Source: Tubiluchus corallicola
Taxonomy: Eukaryota > Priapulida > Priapulimorpha > Priapulimorphida > Tubiluchidae
Direction: 5' to 3'
Length of the DNA stretch: 60,000 nucleotides
NCBI GenBank assembly: GCA_030141605.1
Contig: JAQGDQ010000046.1
Location: 126,001 to 186,000, forward strand
A model generated the notes under the pieces. The model was given only the letters and a program-made list of their open reading frames with translations, did not search any database and had not been told where the DNA came from. Both the position numbers and the translations under genes were made by a program. Below, piece after piece: positions 54,972 through 60,000 of the stretch (its first letter is position 1; each line of letters opens with the position of its first letter).

Positions 54972-55167
54972 TTCGTTTTGTTGCTCTGTTAACAGCCATA
55001 CAATTAAACGAAGTAGTGAACAATGTGACCAACTAGCAATGTTTTATATAAGAATGTACTATTACGAATTTCTGCTCCGGAAACTTCCGGATTCTATTAA
55101 CGCCGGTCAACCCAGTACGTTGAAATATTTCACGTTTGATCTGCAAGCGCTAGCGTCGTTGTTCTAG
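54972..55167 (+). CDS. Candidate last coding exon, plus strand, unassigned
   Basis: A strong acceptor (ttcattttccccacag|T, phase 2) opens about 65 codons ending at TAG: SSEQCDQLAMFYIRMYYYEF, LLRKLPDSINAGQPSTLKYF, then TFDLQALASLF. Codons and composition look like real protein and the stretch is GC-richer than its surroundings. No upstream exon was linked and no family is recognised. Confidence 0.35.
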
Positions 55168-57590
55168 GCCCTAGGAGAATCGCCGATTTTTCAATCCGTT
55201 AAGTAAGGCATCCAGTTTTCCACTTTTTTTATTCATGTTTGATTTATTTGCAAACGCTAGAGTAATGTAATTTGTAGGGTAGATACCTGGGGTAGGGGTT
55301 TTGAAAATAATATGGTGACCTTGGTCAAAGGATCACGGACAGCAGACATCGGCCACTTATTTTATTGTATTTTCTAATTCTAGGGCCTCGAATTAAAATT
55401 CTAATTTGTTCAAGTTATATTCAAGTATTCTGGTATTGTGGATAATAACTTAGTCTTTTACATCAGTAAACCACACTGGATCAGGTATAGTCAAGTAACA
55501 AATGCGGCCATGCTCACGAATTTGGATTTGAATTCACTCAGTCTTGTTTTCACTGTACTCTCCAGTACTTAAACTTTATGTTTCATTTCAGATTTTTGCT
55601 CTTTGCAGAAACGATTTCATCACTATTTTAAAATAGCACTAAATACTGTAAAGTGAATTACATGTTTTGAGTTAGTGTGAAACATTTCTGACGAGAATCC
55701 ACAAACCTCATAGAAGCTTCTTCACTTAATTATGTGTAATAAATTTGACAACGACAGAATTATAATTATTTTGCAAAGAAATTACAAAACTAATTAGACA
55801 TTCACAATCAGACAATCACACCATAAAAACACCTGTATTAAACTGCATTAACGTTCAACGTTTTAATAACATGTTTTAATTTCCTAAGACTCTCAAGTAA
55901 AAGTAAATTAACAAGGTAACTATAAAAAAGACACAATGAAGCACTAAAACAAGCAAAGTACCGCCAATCAATCTAGTGATCAACCCAAAGTAAGAAATCC
56001 AAACAATATGTTACGAACTTGATTATGTACCTTAGGACAGAATAGTTGGCTACCGACGAAACAATAATGCCACAATAAATGGACAGCAAAAACAGAATTT
56101 AATGAGAACACTGACACTCAATTTTAAGACTTTCCAACTCTTCACCACAAATAAAACCAAGCATACAACTAAGACATATAATTCGACTTCTTACTCCGTA
56201 ACAAAGGACACGGAGAGAAGATCCGTTTGTGAATCTTCTGCTCACATGCGGTACCAAACATTCAGATCAGTAGGGGTGGATCTAAGGTAAAAACAACCGA
56301 CAGCTCATAACACCATTAACTATCTTCACTTATTACCCAAAAAGAAAAGCGGCAGTACAGTAGTAATAATATAGCTTTTACAATAATTGGCAATCCGCTG
56401 CAAATTGTACAATATAAAAGCAACATTTTTGCAAAAGAAAATTGAACTCTGATGGTCAAACAGCAGCATCCGCTCATAGCTAAAAGCAAACAGAAATAAG
56501 ACAATCATAAAATCTTATCACTCACATGACGAAACAGGTTTCTGAGTCATTGTGTGTTAACTTTCCCGATACTTAAAAAGACGACATCCCTTAGGAAAGC
56601 CGGGAAAATGATCACTTGAAGGAAAAACACAGGATGATGAGTGATAACCATGATGTGTAGAATAAACTGATTCAAAATACACGATGTAGGCTAAGCGGTA
56701 AATAGTACCGGATTAAAAACTGTACAAGCAAATGACGATACTTATCGTATTGATTCTTCCTACTGCTCAAATTGGATAGGTACTCTAATATTAGTACGAG
56801 AAATTTCCTAGCGAATTAAGAATGACATCTACAATTTCTATACCAAAAAATGAAATATTGTTGATATTTGCGTTAACTGACAGGACACACTTATCATTAG
56901 ATCACCGTTACGCGATCGTAAGTGAATGGAAAGCATTACATTACGGAGAAGATGTGCTCGAGTAAATTCTGATTTTTGCAAAATTAAGGAAGTCTAATCA
57001 AATACTTAATCTAACATTCTAAACCTTCAAATGTTAAGCTGAAATCCAAGTTTCTTTAACTAGTGTAAATACGTTACAAAAATTGTGTTAAAGAATGGTG
57101 TGTTTTAGTAAATTTTGAACGACAGAAAGACAACAGAAATACAGTCCATTGACACTTGGTATAGCTGCAGGTAGCAAAATCTACTGCGCTCAAGAATACC
57201 GCAGACTACATTATATATAGAAGCGTCAAAAGGCCACATTGAGTAAAAAGTCCCAAGAGCCAGAAGTCCACTCAGAGATGTGGATTTTTGAAGAAATGGG
57301 ATGTTCAACGTGAGAATTAAATCAAGATTTAATTGTAATATTTGAGAGGACATAGGTGGAGGACACCGTTGCTAACCAAAAAAATAATGTTCCCCAGGAG
57401 TTTGGGACTTTCTACTAGCTCTTGATGATAAAAGTGTTTTTGTCTTTTGGAGCAACCACTCTCACGCAAACACAATCCAGCATGAACCCAATTCAGCCAC
57501 CGCAAACAAATCAATCCGTTTCTAAACAAACGCCCGTGTTGAAAGAGAATAAATATTTTATTACTGCAGTTCATCATCCTCTTCTGTATT
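55168..57590. other. No recognisable gene
   Basis: AT-rich. Two adjoining minus-strand open frames (57,105-57,353 and 57,329-57,577) overlap with a frame change and might be a decayed coding fragment, but show no recognisable domain. Confidence 0.4.
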
Positions 57591-57596
57591 GATTAG

Positions 57597-57670
57597 ACAG
57601 CATCAGTACCCAGGATGAGGATCAGTATCTCTGCAATGCGCTGCCTGGGGGTGCCACAGTGCAAATTTAA
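57597..57670 (+). CDS. Candidate short terminal coding exon, unassigned
   Basis: Acceptor ttctgtattgattag|AC (phase 1) opens 24 codons ending at TAA: SISTQDEDQYLCNALPGGAT and VQI. It is GC-richer than its surroundings. No partner exon or family is established; it may be a relic. Confidence 0.2.
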
Positions 57671-60000
57671 GACAAAGCCTACATGTATGTCCAAGAAATA
57701 ACAGAATTATCCATTTCTGTCTCCAAACGAAATTAATTAGGGCTTCCAATTATGTGAATTATGATTATTCAATTCAGACCAATGACGTAACCATAGTGTA
57801 TTGAATGAATAAAGTACTAAATGAAAATCTAAACTAAGTCACGTATTTATTAGCGTGGTCAGTTGGACTCAGTCAAGATAACCAAAATAAATCTTTCCTG
57901 CTGCGCACGGCTGCGTACATTGCGTAATTTTTCCTGCTGAAGGAAAATAACCTAGTAAATTTACAAAATGGTATTATATAATAGCACACCTATTATTTTA
58001 GCGAACTTAGAAAAAACCGTTTTTCGGAAAACTGCAAAAACAATCAGTCGTTGAGATACCTGACGCGTTATCGACATGTACCATCCGTTGCTATAGTAAC
58101 CATAAATAAACGATATTTCATTCCTTCACAGCGTGGTTTTAAATAGCACTGTTTGGTTTCCTGGTGTACAATAATTGTTATTTCTAATTAATGTCTTATG
58201 ATTATAATTAATTTACCACTAAGAGTGACCAGCCCTCTTGATATAATTAATCGCCACTAAATGAACAAGAATATGTAGCCAGTGTAATTAAAGTCAATTT
58301 ATCAGTAAAAATGAAAGCATTACATTAAGCGACACCCGATATTATCATGCTAGTTATCATACATAATGTCAGTGAATTAAAACGAATTTTTTTTACAATG
58401 TACCTATCTATTGAATGGTTCTAATTAAATGCTTATCTGACAGAAAGATGCATTTGGGAACATAAACACTGATGGGCATTAAACACATTCATACCAGATC
58501 CATCAAGTGCTAAATGTGCAAAATTAAAAAAAATAAAAAATATAGCCGGAAGATAAAGCTACAAAATCTCGCAAATTATCTGTATACTACTGTGACAAAA
58601 TCCTGCTGCTCTCTCCTTATTGTTGTGACCATCTATATAAGCAGACATAAAGAACAGCAATGGCGCAAATAACAAAAAAATTAATTACAGGGTACAAGAC
58701 CTTTACCTCAATTTGCTTTTGTCATGAAAAAATCGCCTTTTCAAACATTTATATGAAAACAATTCGTCATAATTAGACATACCACCACGGCAAACAGCAA
58801 TAATCACAGACAATTTCATAAATCATGCATTATTTTACTGCTAGTTAATGTCAATGATTTTCAAAAAGTTTTAAACTGGTTCATTTAAAGACAGTATAGT
58901 AGAAGATAGGAGTAAAGCTCTGGAGAGTTAAACAATGAGCTTTTAAATGCAAATAATTTCAGAAACGCTGAAGGGAGTGTATAGTAAACATTTTTAAAGG
59001 TAAAAAGCAACTACACATCACTTATAGTTTGAGGCATAAGGAATGCAAATTATAAAGCAAGCTCTTTACACACTTGTACATAACATAGGAAACTGTGCAG
59101 AATGTATTTAAAATTCTACCAAAAGTTTTCTATATAGTAACTAATTGCTATCATTTTGCTGTAAATCATATGTAAAACAGAACTGCTAAGTTATATTGCT
59201 TAATTAACATAAATGATGAAGCATGCAAAAAGACAAGAAAATGGAGATTTCTCAACAACTGAGAGCAATGTTGGGGTTGTGGACAATAATTTATACAAAG
59301 GCATTTAAGAATTTACTAAGAACGATTTTTCAAGAACTAGTATAGGGGAAGTTATTGCTTTGTTAACAAATTTCACCAGAAGAACATCAAAACACAGAAG
59401 TGAAATAAACTATTACTATCATTATAGCGAAAATGCGCATTGCTTTTGGCAATTGATCTAAAACATCTGCTCCCTATGTTCTTATAACATTTAAACTGAC
59501 TGTAGACAAAGTGTATCCTAATTAATGATAAGTCATCAGATTATACAATACAGTGCAATCTCAATTAAATGGAAAGTCAGTTGCACTTTCCTCAAGGCTG
59601 AGTGGTTGATCATTAACTAACCTAGTCTTTAGCACAACTAAATTAAGAGTAAGAGTGGCTAATCGATGACTGCCTCACCATCAAGAATGGGCAGTATTAC
59701 ATTTAAAACAAGCTTTCACACAATACGCGTACCAATTTAGTGAAAGTATGGCCTCATGTTAGTTAATGGATCTCTACATGGGGTGCATTGATGCATTATT
59801 CAGTTAACCATGACTATCTCAGTTAATTCTAAATTAAGCTAAAGATACTGTTTTTCTTGAAGTAGGCGAGGCCAACTAGGTAACTTGTAAATTCTGCTTA
59901 ATACCTAAAAATTCATAAACACTCATTAAATGTGCACAAAAGAGCTACAAACATTAAATTTTTGTCCAGGTCGGTTGGAAGTTTGAAAATGTGAAAATTC
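57671..60000. other. AT-rich stretch, nothing recognised
   Basis: No exon, RNA gene or clear repeat was seen on either strand up to the right edge. Confidence 0.5.

Noticed and set aside
57105-57577. Two overlapping minus-strand frames as a frameshifted gene
   Set aside because: No recognisable domain, splice context or conserved pattern; the adjacency of two open frames can be chance.
1-60000. CRISPR arrays, bacterial operons, ribosomal RNA or viral genes
   Set aside because: None of the corresponding signals is present; gene structure is that of an animal nuclear genome.

Overview
The window is nuclear DNA of a non-vertebrate animal. It is AT-rich, its genes are cut into many short exons by GT..AG introns, and it carries microsatellites, tRNA-derived SINEs and several small DNA transposons. 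Both confidently readable genes are animal membrane proteins on the minus strand. The phylum cannot be fixed from the sequence alone; the many introns in the prominin gene argue only against a strongly intron-reduced lineage.

Left part (1-11,980): mostly non-coding. At the very edge is a short candidate first coding exon (minus, 11-64) of a gene running off the window. A promoter-like segment (CRE/CCAAT) lies at about 6,750-6,850 and a degenerate ~145-bp tandem array at 9,500-10,400. Centre-left (11,982-~21,280): a six-exon gene, assembled here by hand with all splice phases agreeing, encodes a 217-residue type I membrane protein with a signal peptide, one LDL-receptor class A module, one transmembrane helix and a Ser/Arg-rich cytoplasmic tail. 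Its upstream region has two candidate 5' exons, one inside a 701-bp terminal-inverted-repeat transposon with a perfect 9-bp target duplication. Its introns hold a SINE, hAT-like elements and two head-to-head open reading frames.

Centre-right (25,100-48,660): a prominin (CD133-family) gene of at least 22 coding exons plus two optional micro-exons. It encodes a ~980-1000 residue five-pass membrane glycoprotein with an unusually long Arg/Ser/Asp-rich tail ending in a PPPY motif. An internally deleted pogo/Tigger-like transposon (28,182-29,424) sits in the intron before the tail exons. The 6.8-kb first intron contains a spliced-looking exon on the opposite strand.

Right part (48,660-60,000): probable 5' non-coding exon(s) of prominin, scattered exon-like open segments on both strands that I cannot assign to a gene, a G-quadruplex motif, microsatellites, a 66-bp tandem duplication and long AT-rich stretches without visible content. 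Apart from prominin and the LDLa protein no product could be named.
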